Source of the DNA: Deltaproteobacteria bacterium
GTDB lineage: Bacteria > Desulfobacterota > Desulfuromonadia > Geobacterales > Pseudopelobacteraceae
Assembly: GCA_030654645.1 (NCBI GenBank)
Contig: JAURXC010000273.1
Span: 1 to 6,435 of the forward strand
Direction: 5' to 3'
Length of the DNA stretch: 6,435 nt
The notes beneath the pieces are model-generated. The model was not told where the DNA came from, did not search any database, and saw only the letters and a program-made list of their open reading frames with translations. Shown piece after piece: positions 1 through 6,205 of this stretch. Position 1 is the first letter of the stretch, and the number at the start of each line of letters is the position of its first letter. A program made the translations under genes and the position numbers.

Positions 1-459
1 CTGGGGGACAATCAGCCGCCAGACGAACTGAACCGGGCTCCCACGGCCGGACTGCACTTCGGTTTTCCCTATCGGCACGGACGTGACATCTCCGACCCCG
101 AGTTCGGGAAGAGGGGGCACAACAGGGAGTTGGTTGCTCCGGAGATGGAACTCGGCCCCCATGTGGCCTCGCTCGGCATGCGCTTCTATACCGGCAGCAT
201 GTTTCCCCAAGAGTACCGCAACCAGATTTTCATCGCCGAGCATGGTTCATGGAACCGCTCCACACCCGATGGTTACCGGATCACCCTGGTGCGACTGAAA
301 AACAGCCGCGCCGTATCCTATGAAACCTTCGCCAGCGGGTGGCTGCGGGACGGCGCTGTCCGGGGACGTCCGGTCGATGTGCAGGTCATGCCGGACGGGA
401 GCCTGCTGGTTTCAGATGACAAGGCAGGCGCCATCTATCGCATCAGCTACCGCAAATGA
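1..459 (+). CDS. PQQ-type sorbosone/glucose dehydrogenase, C-terminal part (5' end outside window)
   Basis: The reading frame is open from base 1 to the TGA at 457-459, giving the last 152 residues of a longer protein. It matches the C-terminal half of the L-sorbosone dehydrogenase-like branch of the soluble PQQ sugar dehydrogenase superfamily, a six-bladed beta-propeller that is usually exported. Visible landmarks are the DELNRAP segment (residues 8-14), HFGFPY (19-24), GPHVASLGMRFYTG just past residue 50, IFIAEHGSWNR near residue 80, and a terminal blade with GRPVDVQVMPDGSLLVSDD ending in IYRISYRK. Members oxidise sugars or aldoses in the periplasm; the true substrate cannot be told from this part. 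The cysteine I remember in the FPYC-H motif is arginine here, and the usual second cysteine about 15 residues later is also missing. The gene is followed by a terminator-like hairpin 80 nt downstream. An internal TTG at 130 is only an artefact start. Family call is firm; substrate is unknown. Confidence 0.86.
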   Translation: MGDNQPPDELNRAPTAGLHFGFPYRHGRDISDPEFGKRGHNRELVAPEMELGPHVASLGMRFYTGSMFPQEYRNQIFIAEHGSWNRSTPDGYRITLVRLKNSRAVSYETFASGWLRDGAVRGRPVDVQVMPDGSLLVSDDKAGAIYRISYRK

Positions 460-493
460 TCGCGCCCCATCGGCAGGCTTTACGCACCAAACA

Positions 494-523
494 TTGACAA
501 AAACACAGCAGCCGTGCCATAAA
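494..523 (+). promoter_or_regulatory. sigma70-like promoter upstream of the DUF445 gene
   Basis: A perfect TTGACA at 494-499 lies 18 bp from CATAAA at 518-523, a 4 of 6 match to the -10 consensus. Transcription would start near 530, leaving about 8 nt before the terminator hairpin at 539. It lies in the gap after the dehydrogenase gene and points at the DUF445 gene. Read from sequence only; no start-site data. Confidence 0.45.
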
Positions 524-538
524 TTGATTGCGTAAGGG

Positions 539-573
539 AAAGCCGCTTCTGTCAGTCGAAGCGGTTTTTGTTA
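539..573 (+). terminator. Rho-independent terminator between the dehydrogenase and DUF445 genes
   Basis: Bases 539-549 pair with 558-568 to give an 11-bp stem with one G-U pair, including a perfect CCGCTTC/GAAGCGG core and an 8-nt loop. The 3' arm runs into TTTTTG at 565-570. It can end transcripts of the upstream dehydrogenase gene. Because a promoter (494-523) fires into it, it also sits in the leader of the DUF445 gene and could attenuate it. Confidence 0.75.
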
Positions 574-614
574 TTTGATGGATGACGACACGATCAAGAA
601 AACGGAGTCAAGGC

Positions 615-1877
615 GTGGACAACAGAAAACGAATACTGAGCAGAAACAAGGCGATAGCTACAGGATTGATGATCGGCGCGGCCGTACTGTTTGTGGTTGC
701 CCGTTCCCAGAAGGGGCATGGCGCCTGGGAGTGGCTGGCAGCTTTTGCTGAGGCGGCCATGGTCGGCGCCCTGGCGGACTGGTTTGCCGTTGTGGCAATG
801 TTTCGCCACCCTTTGGGGGTGCCGATTCCGCATACGGCCATCATTAAGAACAAGAAAAATGTGATTGCCGGGAATCTGGCCAACTTTATCCGTGACAAGT
901 TTCTTGCCAGCGATACCTTGATCGCCAAGCTGCGGGAATACAATCCAGCCGAGCACCTGGCCGTTTACTTGATGTCAAAGGATAACGCCGCCGGCCTGGC
1001 CAAAGGACTGGCCCGTGTAATTGCCGATTCCCTGGATTTTATCGATGATGAGCGCGTGCAGCAGCTTTTGAGAGCCGCGCTGAGCAACCGCATTGAGAAC
1101 TTCGACCTCTCCTCTTCCGCCGGAGCCATTCTCGACACGCTCAGAAAAGACAATCGCCACCAGATCGTGCTTGATGACCTGTTGAACCGACTTGCAGGAT
1201 GGCTGGCAACCACGGAAGCGCAGACCAGACTGGCCAACTCCATTGACGACATGTGCAAGAAAGAATATCCGATCCTGAGCGCCTTCATTCCCAATCGGGA
1301 CCAGTTTTCCCGTGGGGCCGGTGAAAAGGTCGCCGGCAGGATCAACGCATTTATTCAGGAAGTTAACTCGGATCCTGCCCATGAGGTCAGGGGTAAGTTT
1401 GACACCGCCGTGACGAATCTGATTGCCGGCCTGAAATCCGACCCGCTGCTGCGCAGCAAGGTCGAGGCGATCAAGCTTGAGGTTGTGCATAACCAATCGA
1501 TCGCCGATTATGCCCGAAACCTCGGCAATGATCTGAAGAGCTGGCTAACCAGCGACCTGCAGCGGCCAGATTCGGAGGTGCAGGAGAAAATATCCGCAGC
1601 GGTTGCCGGTCTGGGCGAGACCCTGTCGCACAACCGGAAGCTGAGAGAGTCTTTCAATGAGCACCTTGAAAAACTGGTGTTGCACTACGGGGATACGCTG
1701 CGAACCGCAATTGCCGGGCATATTTCCGGCACGGTGCAGCAGTGGGAAAGCGATGACTATACCGAGGAGATCGAACTGAGCATCGGTTCCGACCTGCAGT
1801 TTATCAGGATGAACGGCACCCTGGTCGGCGGCGTGATCGGCCTGCTGCTGCACGCAGTCGGGCTGCTACTGGCCTAG
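615..1877 (+). CDS. DUF445 (YjiN-like) membrane protein
   Basis: This encodes a DUF445 family protein of about 420 residues; E. coli YjiN is of similar size. The family is widespread and its function is not established. Near the N-terminus a hydrophobic helix (AIATGLMIGAAVLFVVA) is followed by the family hallmark EAAMVGALADWFAV, then FRHPLGVPIPHTAII. A long helical, charged region fills the middle, and the protein ends in a second hydrophobic segment (GTLVGGVIGLLLHAVGLLLA). So it has membrane anchors at both ends with the bulk on one side. I prefer the GTG at 615 because a GGAG at 604-607 sits 7 nt upstream. The in-frame ATG at 582 adds 11 residues but has no ribosome binding site and lies only 12 nt past the terminator T-run. 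It stands alone, with no clear terminator after its stop. Family assignment is strong, start codon moderately so. Confidence 0.88.
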   Translation: MDNRKRILSRNKAIATGLMIGAAVLFVVARSQKGHGAWEWLAAFAEAAMVGALADWFAVVAMFRHPLGVPIPHTAIIKNKKNVIAGNLANFIRDKFLASDTLIAKLREYNPAEHLAVYLMSKDNAAGLAKGLARVIADSLDFIDDERVQQLLRAALSNRIENFDLSSSAGAILDTLRKDNRHQIVLDDLLNRLAGWLATTEAQTRLANSIDDMCKKEYPILSAFIPNRDQFSRGAGEKVAGRINAFIQEVNSDPAHEVRGKFDTAVTNLIAGLKSDPLLRSKVEAIKLEVVHNQSIADYARNLGNDLKSWLTSDLQRPDSEVQEKISAAVAGLGETLSHNRKLRESFNEHLEKLVLHYGDTLRTAIAGHISGTVQQWESDDYTEEIELSIGSDLQFIRMNGTLVGGVIGLLLHAVGLLLA

Positions 1878-1944
1878 CCCTCCTCCACGAGGAAACACCG
1901 GGGCCATGCCCGCAAAACCCGGAAATGTTTGGTCAGCCATTTTC

Positions 1945-2064
1945 CTATTCTGCGCCCGCCATCAGGTCTGTATGATGCAAATCCGTATGGATGTTTTTTT
2001 CAAGCCACGGAAAGCTGGTAATTGTGAGTAACACTACCAGAAGAATCAGCAACGTTGTTGCCAT
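1945..2064 (-). CDS. Small 39-residue putative membrane peptide
   Basis: Read on the minus strand, an ATG at 2064 opens a 39-codon frame ending in TAG at 1945-1947. A strong Shine-Dalgarno (GGAGGTG, complement of 2071-2077) lies exactly 6 nt upstream, far better than those of the neighbouring large genes. The first half is a hydrophobic helix (TTLLILLVVLLTI), followed by a Phe-Pro-Trp turn and a polar tail with several His and Asp residues. That is the layout of a single-pass small membrane protein. A -10-like TATACT (complement of 2126-2131) and a 7-bp inverted repeat (2087-2107) lie upstream. A weak hairpin (1921-1945, one bulge) overlaps the stop and may help end the message. I do not recognise the family. 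The 332-bp gap between the DUF445 and DUF4388 genes holds nothing else that looks coding. The support is the ribosome binding site plus composition, so chance cannot be excluded. Confidence 0.5.
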   Translation of the reverse strand: MATTLLILLVVLLTITSFPWLEKNIHTDLHHTDLMAGAE

Positions 2065-2086
2065 GGAAAACACCTCCGTTCCTCTA

Positions 2087-2107
2087 ATCAGCTTGAACAT
2101 AGCTGAT
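2087..2107. promoter_or_regulatory. 7-bp inverted repeat upstream of the small ORF
   Basis: ATCAGCT (2087-2093) and AGCTGAT (2101-2107) form a perfect inverted repeat with a 7-nt centre. It sits between the TATACT -10-like box (2126-2131, minus strand) and the ribosome binding site of the 39-codon ORF. That is the right place for an operator or a leader hairpin. No regulator can be named. Confidence 0.35.
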
Positions 2108-2174
2108 ATGACTATCTTTTACTGAAGTATACCACTTATATGATCAAGAAAACCACCACTAGTTATCTACAGCG

Positions 2175-2207
2175 AAAAACCGGGTCCGGCACGGCGGGGA
2201 TGCCGAC
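2175..2207 (-). terminator. Possible terminator after the DUF4388 gene
   Basis: On the minus strand, just past the TGA of the DUF4388 gene, TGCCG/CGGCA (2201-2205 with 2187-2191) forms a 5-bp stem. It can extend by two pairs past a bulge, and is followed after a few bases by TTTTT (complement of 2175-2179). The stem is short and the T-run is offset, so this is only a moderate candidate. Confidence 0.4.
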
Positions 2208-2209
2208 GC

Positions 2210-4015
2210 TCAATCCTCGGGATTTGCCTGTATCCGCATCTGTTCCAGCATGGATTTCAATTTCTGGCGGTAGGCCGTGACGCTGATCTGGGCGGTGGTG
2301 TATTGCAGCAAGGCGTCCAGATAGCGGAGGGAGGGGGATGAGGCGGATTTCGATCCGAAATCGGCATAGATGAAGGCGACGACGGTGTTGGCGCGTATCA
2401 GGGGGAAGAGCAGCACCTCCGGACTGTCCAGCCGGCCTATCAGTCGGTACAGCTGATGCGGCCAGGTCGAATCGCTGTGGAAGCCGTAGTACATCTGCCC
2501 GGTTTTGATGACATCCTCGAATATCTGCTGATCGTCAAGCGGGACACGCAGGTTGGAAAGCAGCGTCAATCCCTCGCTCTTGTCACCGTTGATCCCGAAA
2601 GACTGTTCCGCCACCAGCTCCGATTCCGTCACCGTAAAGACAATGGCGCGTTCGAAGACATCGATCAGGTAGCCAAGGACGGCATCCGCTATCTCCGTAC
2701 GTGTCTTGCAACCGCGCAGCCGGGTGATGCAGGTGAAAAAGCGCTGTTCGTCGCTGCTGCCGTACTCCGACAGCAGTGACCGCAGGAAATTTCCCAGACC
2801 GGAGCAGAAGGCCACCGCCTGCTGCACCGGCGCCCCGCCAGCGCATTCTTTGCAGGGCTTGGGAATAATCGAGCGAATCCCGGAGCTGAGCGCCTGCAGG
2901 CCCAGGTTGTCCCAAAAGTGCGAACAGGCAACCAGCACGAGCGACGCCTGCGGATACCGCCGGATATCCCCGAAGACCCGTAGCGTGTCCTGCATCTCAT
3001 CGTCATGGGGTACATCCAGCAGGATGACCAGATGCACCGTCTGGCACAGGAGCAGCCTGATATTGATGGCCAGTGAGGCGATGGAATCCGACGAGAGCGA
3101 GTAAATCCGCTCCTGGTAACAGATCGATTTCACCATCGTCGATAACAGCTGCGATGGGGTGACTACTATCACCGCGATGTCCGGAGCAGCTGACTCCGTG
3201 CTGCCTTCGGGCGCCGGTCCCGACAGCAGCTCCAGCAGCTGCCGTTTCAGGTTTTTCGCCGCATGCGGAAACTCTTCGACGATCAGCTTCTTGAGCGCGC
3301 CCAGCTCACGGTAACTCTGATCACCGCTACGCTGGATCATGTTCCGCTGTTCCGCCAGCAACTGCTGCATCATTGTCGGAACGCCGTCCTGGTCGAGCCA
3401 TGCCTCCGAGATAGCCGGCACGTTGTTTTCCGGCTGTTCAGCACCCAGGTCCAGGTTGGTGATGCCGGCAATGCTCAGGATCTCATCCATGGTGCCGTCA
3501 CGCACCTTCTCGTCAAAGATGCGCAACGACTCCATCAGGATACCCTGGGAGTTCAACAGGATCCTCTGGGGAAATTTAGTCCTGGAAAAATGATACCTGT
3601 CGGCATTGCCGCTCTTGCCCATATCCAGCGAAAACTCCCCGCTTTTCCAGGTCAGCACTTCGACTATGGTCATTTCGATCAATGACTCCAGGCCGTTGTA
3701 TGCCACGGTTTCATCAACCATGTTATGTTCGAGGAGGGTGATCACCAGCGGCTTGCGCTCATCGCCGGCATTTTTCTGGATCTCCAGCACCTGGGCCAGC
3801 TGTCCTTCGGTGATTGCTCCCGCGCTTACCAGCACCTGTCCGATCCGCACCCGGTTATTGAGGTAGTTGGCGCTGACCAGGTCTCCCTCGTGGAAAACCA
3901 GCTGGCTCTCCCCTTTATTGCTGGAGAGCCGCAACACCCCGGTTTTCTTGGTGCCGTGCAAAAGCTGGATGATATCGATAATCGGAAAATTTTCCAGATC
4001 GCCGTTAAGTGACAT
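2210..4015 (-). CDS. DUF4388 - pseudo-receiver - GAF-like signalling protein
   Basis: A 601-residue cytoplasmic protein in three parts. Residues about 2-130 are a DUF4388 (PatA N-terminal-like) domain: SLNGDLENFPIIDIIQLL, a beta-rich KTGVLRLSS..LVFHEGDLVSA stretch, then a helical GQVLVSAGAITEGQL motif and a WKSGEFSL strand. Residues about 278-390 resemble a response-regulator receiver. They keep a candidate Asp in HLVILLD and a Lys in IIPKP, but the N-terminal acidic pair is replaced by Thr-Pro, so normal phosphorylation is doubtful. Residues about 425-587 look like a GAF sensor domain. A CKEC motif lies between the last two parts. DUF4388 proteins are abundant in Geobacter-type bacteria and thought to act in signalling; ligand and partner are unknown. 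I chose ATG 4015 because GGAG lies 10 nt upstream; the TTG at 4024 is only 1 nt from that GGAG. It is divergent from the helicase gene and has its own promoter. Confidence 0.85.
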   Translation of the reverse strand: MSLNGDLENFPIIDIIQLLHGTKKTGVLRLSSNKGESQLVFHEGDLVSANYLNNRVRIGQVLVSAGAITEGQLAQVLEIQKNAGDERKPLVITLLEHNMVDETVAYNGLESLIEMTIVEVLTWKSGEFSLDMGKSGNADRYHFSRTKFPQRILLNSQGILMESLRIFDEKVRDGTMDEILSIAGITNLDLGAEQPENNVPAISEAWLDQDGVPTMMQQLLAEQRNMIQRSGDQSYRELGALKKLIVEEFPHAAKNLKRQLLELLSGPAPEGSTESAAPDIAVIVVTPSQLLSTMVKSICYQERIYSLSSDSIASLAINIRLLLCQTVHLVILLDVPHDDEMQDTLRVFGDIRRYPQASLVLVACSHFWDNLGLQALSSGIRSIIPKPCKECAGGAPVQQAVAFCSGLGNFLRSLLSEYGSSDEQRFFTCITRLRGCKTRTEIADAVLGYLIDVFERAIVFTVTESELVAEQSFGINGDKSEGLTLLSNLRVPLDDQQIFEDVIKTGQMYYGFHSDSTWPHQLYRLIGRLDSPEVLLFPLIRANTVVAFIYADFGSKSASSPSLRYLDALLQYTTAQISVTAYRQKLKSMLEQMRIQANPED

Positions 4016-4053
4016 TTGTCTCAATCTCCGGGAGGAATCCGAGTTCCTGATTT

Positions 4054-4082
4054 AATTTACTCTGGCAATACCCGCCTGTCAA
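4054..4082 (-). promoter_or_regulatory. sigma70-like promoter of the DUF4388 gene
   Basis: On the minus strand a perfect TTGACA (complement of 4077-4082) is followed after exactly 17 bp by TAAATT (complement of 4054-4059), a 4 of 6 match to the -10 box. Transcription would begin near 4047, leaving a leader of about 30 nt before ATG 4015. The leader includes a small AGGAA/TTCCT hairpin (4033-4048) just before the ribosome binding site. Confidence 0.6.
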
Positions 4083-4116
4083 CGGAACAAGGTTGCATCA
4101 AAAGTCTGCTAATGCA

Positions 4117-4145
4117 TTGCTCCGCGAAACGTAACATGCTATATT
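4117..4145 (+). promoter_or_regulatory. Extended -10 promoter of the RhlE-type helicase gene
   Basis: TTGCTC (4117-4122), a 17-bp spacer and TATATT (4140-4145), with the TG of an extended -10 at 4137-4138, point at the helicase gene. The predicted start, about 4152, is only 6 nt before the terminator hairpin at 4158. The leftward DUF4388 promoter starts 35 bp away, so the two promoters are back to back and do not overlap. Confidence 0.6.
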
Positions 4146-4157
4146 GCCGAGCGCCTG

Positions 4158-4187
4158 AACCACGGGGACACCCCCTGTGGTTTTTTT
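4158..4187 (+). terminator. Terminator-like hairpin in the helicase leader (candidate attenuator)
   Basis: Bases 4158-4167 pair with 4173-4182 to make a 10-bp stem (one G-U) around a 5-nt ACACC loop, and the 3' arm merges into seven T residues at 4181-4187. This is a textbook intrinsic terminator on the plus strand. No plus-strand gene ends nearby: the DUF4388 gene runs the other way from about 4047. It therefore lies in the 5' leader of the helicase gene. It could act as an attenuator, make a very short RNA, or protect the 5' end of the message. Confidence 0.75.
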
Positions 4188-4214
4188 GTGAGCGCGGAAT
4201 GAGAGAGATAACCA

Positions 4215-5573
4215 ATGAATAATGAAACAACTTCATCGTCACGCCCAAAAACCGTCACCCCGGCGGCATTCGACACCCTTGGCCTGCGCGCCGAGCTGCT
4301 GAGCGCGGTTGCCTCCCAGGGTTATACCACTCCGACCCCGATCCAGTCCGGGGCGATCCCGCTGATCTTCGAGGGATGCGACCTGCTGGCCGGCGCCCAG
4401 ACCGGCACTGGCAAAACGGCGGCCTTCGCGCTGCCGATCGTGCAGCGGCTGAGTGAAAAGATCCCCGTGGAGAAACGTCGCAAGCCGCGCGCACTGGTGC
4501 TGGTGCCGACCCGTGAACTGGCGGCTCAGGTCAGTGAGCAGATGAACAACTATGCCCGGCGGCTGGCGCTGCGCTCCACGATGATCTACGGCGGGGTCAT
4601 GATCCAGGCACAGATCGAGCGTCTGCATCGCGGCGTAGATATCGTGGTGGCGACGCCGGGGCGGCTGCTGGACCATGCCGAGCGGGGCACGATCGACCTC
4701 TCGCGGATCGAGGTGCTGGTGCTGGACGAAGCCGACCGCATGCTGGACCTGGGCTTTATCGACGACATCAAGAAGGTGGCCGAATATCTGCCCCCCAAGC
4801 GCCAGACCCTGCTCTTTTCGGCCACCTATTCCAAGAGCATCAAACAGCTGGCCGACCAGTTGCTGAACCACCCGCGCCGGATCGAGGTGGCGCGCAGCAA
4901 TATCGCCGCCGACGCGGTGACCCAGGCGGTCTACGAGGTGGAACGGAGCCGCAAGCGGGAGATGCTCGCGTTCCTGATCCGCAAGGGGGGCTGGAACCAG
5001 GTGCTGGTCTTTGCCCGCACCCGCTACGGCGCGGACAAGCTGACCGAAGAGCTGCTGCTGGACGGGATCAAGGCGGCCGCGATCCACAGTAACAAGAGCC
5101 AGTCGATCCGCACCCGCACCCTGGCGGAGTTCAAACAGGGCGAATTCCGCGTGCTGGTGGCAACCGACGTGGCAGCGCGCGGTCTGGACATCGAACGGCT
5201 GCCGCACGTGGTGAACTATGACCTGCCCCAGGTGCCAGAGGACTACGTACACCGCATCGGACGCACCGGCCGGGCCGGTGAGGACGGGGTGGCGCTGTCG
5301 CTGGTCAGCCCCGAGGAAAGGCCGCTATTGGCCGCGATCGAGAAGCTGCTGACCTATGCCGTACCGAAACGGACCCTGGCGGAATTTCCGGCCACGGCGG
5401 CCAGACGCAGCGCGCGGGTGCAGTCGATCAAGCAGGCCGATGCGCAGGCCAGGACCAGGAAGTCCAAGGACAAGGCCGCGCAGCTTCCGGCGAAGAGCGC
5501 TGAACCCAGGCGAAAGAGAGCCGTAGAGGAACGGCCCGCCCCAAAAACCGGGCGCCGGGGGAGCAGGTCGTAA
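4215..5573 (+). CDS. rhlE: DEAD-box ATP-dependent RNA helicase, RhlE type
   Basis: A 452-residue cytoplasmic DEAD-box RNA helicase. The full motif set is present: upstream Phe 19 with Q-motif TPIQ (41-44), motif I AQTGTGKT (61-68), Ia PTRELAAQ (98-105), GG (126-127), Ib TPGR (147-150), II DEAD (171-174), III SAT (202-204), IV VLVFART (263-269), V ATDVAARGLDI (316-326) and VI HRIGRTGR (346-353). The HSNKSQ sequence at 291-296 matches the HGNKSQ signature of RhlE relatives. After residue 384 comes a basic, low-complexity tail rich in Lys, Arg and Ala, which in such helicases serves as an RNA tether. It should unwind short RNA duplexes in ribosome assembly, RNA decay or cold adaptation; the exact role is not shown here. 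ATG 4215 has a purine-rich but weak ribosome binding site (GAGAGAG at 4201-4207). It is transcribed alone behind a promoter and hairpin leader. The symbol is by similarity to RhlE. Confidence 0.93.
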   Translation: MNNETTSSSRPKTVTPAAFDTLGLRAELLSAVASQGYTTPTPIQSGAIPLIFEGCDLLAGAQTGTGKTAAFALPIVQRLSEKIPVEKRRKPRALVLVPTRELAAQVSEQMNNYARRLALRSTMIYGGVMIQAQIERLHRGVDIVVATPGRLLDHAERGTIDLSRIEVLVLDEADRMLDLGFIDDIKKVAEYLPPKRQTLLFSATYSKSIKQLADQLLNHPRRIEVARSNIAADAVTQAVYEVERSRKREMLAFLIRKGGWNQVLVFARTRYGADKLTEELLLDGIKAAAIHSNKSQSIRTRTLAEFKQGEFRVLVATDVAARGLDIERLPHVVNYDLPQVPEDYVHRIGRTGRAGEDGVALSLVSPEERPLLAAIEKLLTYAVPKRTLAEFPATAARRSARVQSIKQADAQARTRKSKDKAAQLPAKSAEPRRKRAVEERPAPKTGRRGSRS

Positions 5574-5580
5574 CCGCCTT

Positions 5581-5690
5581 TGCACTCACGGGCTCGGACA
5601 GAGCATTGTTTTCCGTTTGTCATCAACCCAATCCTGATACACGGGATGAGTGCATTAATGAAGTTGCTTTCTGCCTGAAACCAGCAGAAA
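5581..5690. repeat. Inverted repeats in the gap between helicase and dioxygenase genes
   Basis: Two perfect inverted repeats lie in this 153-bp gap. TGCACTCA (5581-5588) pairs with TGAGTGCA (5647-5654) across 58 nt. TTTCTGC (5668-5674) pairs with GCAGAAA (5684-5690) around a 9-nt loop, followed by an AT-rich stretch without a real T-run. A 4-bp GCTC/GAGC hairpin followed by ATTGTTTT sits inside the first pair. None is a convincing terminator, and no good promoter for the dioxygenase gene was found. Confidence 0.3.
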
Positions 5691-5726
5691 ATAATTTCAT
5701 ATTACAAACACCGGAAGAGTTATCCC

Positions 5727-6188
5727 ATGATCCGCTCCATCCTGCTCACCATACTCTGCACTGCCGCACTGATGCCGGTTGCGGGCGCGCCGGCCACGGC
5801 AGCACAAAAGTGCCCGCCGACGCCCTGGGATGAGATCGGCCCCTTCTATCGGCCGGGCGCCCCGCTGCGCGACAGAATCGGAAAGGGCTATGTCATCTCC
5901 GGCACGGTCCGTTCCTCCAAGGACTGCCGGCCGCTGCCCGGCGCCCGCATCGAATTCTGGCAGGCCAACTCCTCCGGTAACTACGACGAAGCCCACCGGG
6001 CCACGGTGATTGCCGACCGCCAGGGGCGCTACCGACTGGAAACCGACTTTCCGGCCCCCTACGGCCGGCGACCGCCCCACATCCACATCCTGATCGACAT
6101 GCGCGGCTTCGCGGGCCTGATCAGCCAGCATTATCCCCAACCCAACCGGAAGCGCTCCACCCTGGACCTGGTCATCTCGCCGGAATAA
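5727..6188 (+). CDS. Secreted intradiol ring-cleavage dioxygenase-like protein
   Basis: A 153-residue protein with a Sec signal peptide (hydrophobic residues 4-20, likely cleavage after ATA or ATAA at 25-26) and no lipobox. The mature part matches the intradiol dioxygenase fold of protocatechuate 3,4-dioxygenase: TPWDEIGPFYRP (32-43), an ISGTV strand (57-61), PGARIEFWQAN (71-81), DRQGRYRLETDFPAPY (97-112) and PPHIHI (116-121). The four non-haem Fe(III) ligands appear to be Tyr86, Tyr112, His118 and His120, so catalysis is plausible. Cleavage would be of a catechol-type ring outside the cytoplasm, but the substrate is unknown. It is shorter than the classical cytoplasmic enzymes, as the exported single-domain members are. 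Cys29 and Cys67 could form a disulfide. GGAAGAG (5713-5719) lies 7 nt before the ATG. No other ring-cleavage pathway gene is near. Confidence 0.85.
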   Translation: MIRSILLTILCTAALMPVAGAPATAAQKCPPTPWDEIGPFYRPGAPLRDRIGKGYVISGTVRSSKDCRPLPGARIEFWQANSSGNYDEAHRATVIADRQGRYRLETDFPAPYGRRPPHIHILIDMRGFAGLISQHYPQPNRKRSTLDLVISPE

Positions 6189-6205
6189 TCAACTTATAAA
6201 CCTAG

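Noticed and set aside
482..491. ACGCACCAAA, shared with the outer end of the right-hand palindrome arm
   Set aside because: A lone 10-base match in 6.4 kb is expected by chance when any part of the element is allowed to match, and the flanks do not agree.
975..1496. A 173-codon minus-strand frame within the DUF445 gene
   Set aside because: The plus strand carries a clear family match over its whole length. The antisense peptide has no recognisable features or ribosome binding site.
1878..1920. A terminator directly after the DUF445 gene
   Set aside because: Only short GC-rich pairings were found and no T-run follows on the plus strand.
4199..4222. A 7-codon upstream ORF overlapping the helicase start codon
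   Set aside because: Its ATG has no properly spaced ribosome binding site, and such short overlaps are common by chance. I see no reason to call it a leader peptide.
4239..5252. A 337-codon open frame on the minus strand, antisense to the helicase gene
   Set aside because: It is a shadow of GC-rich helicase codons: the peptide is a His/Gln/Arg/Leu mix without any domain, while the plus strand has every DEAD-box motif.
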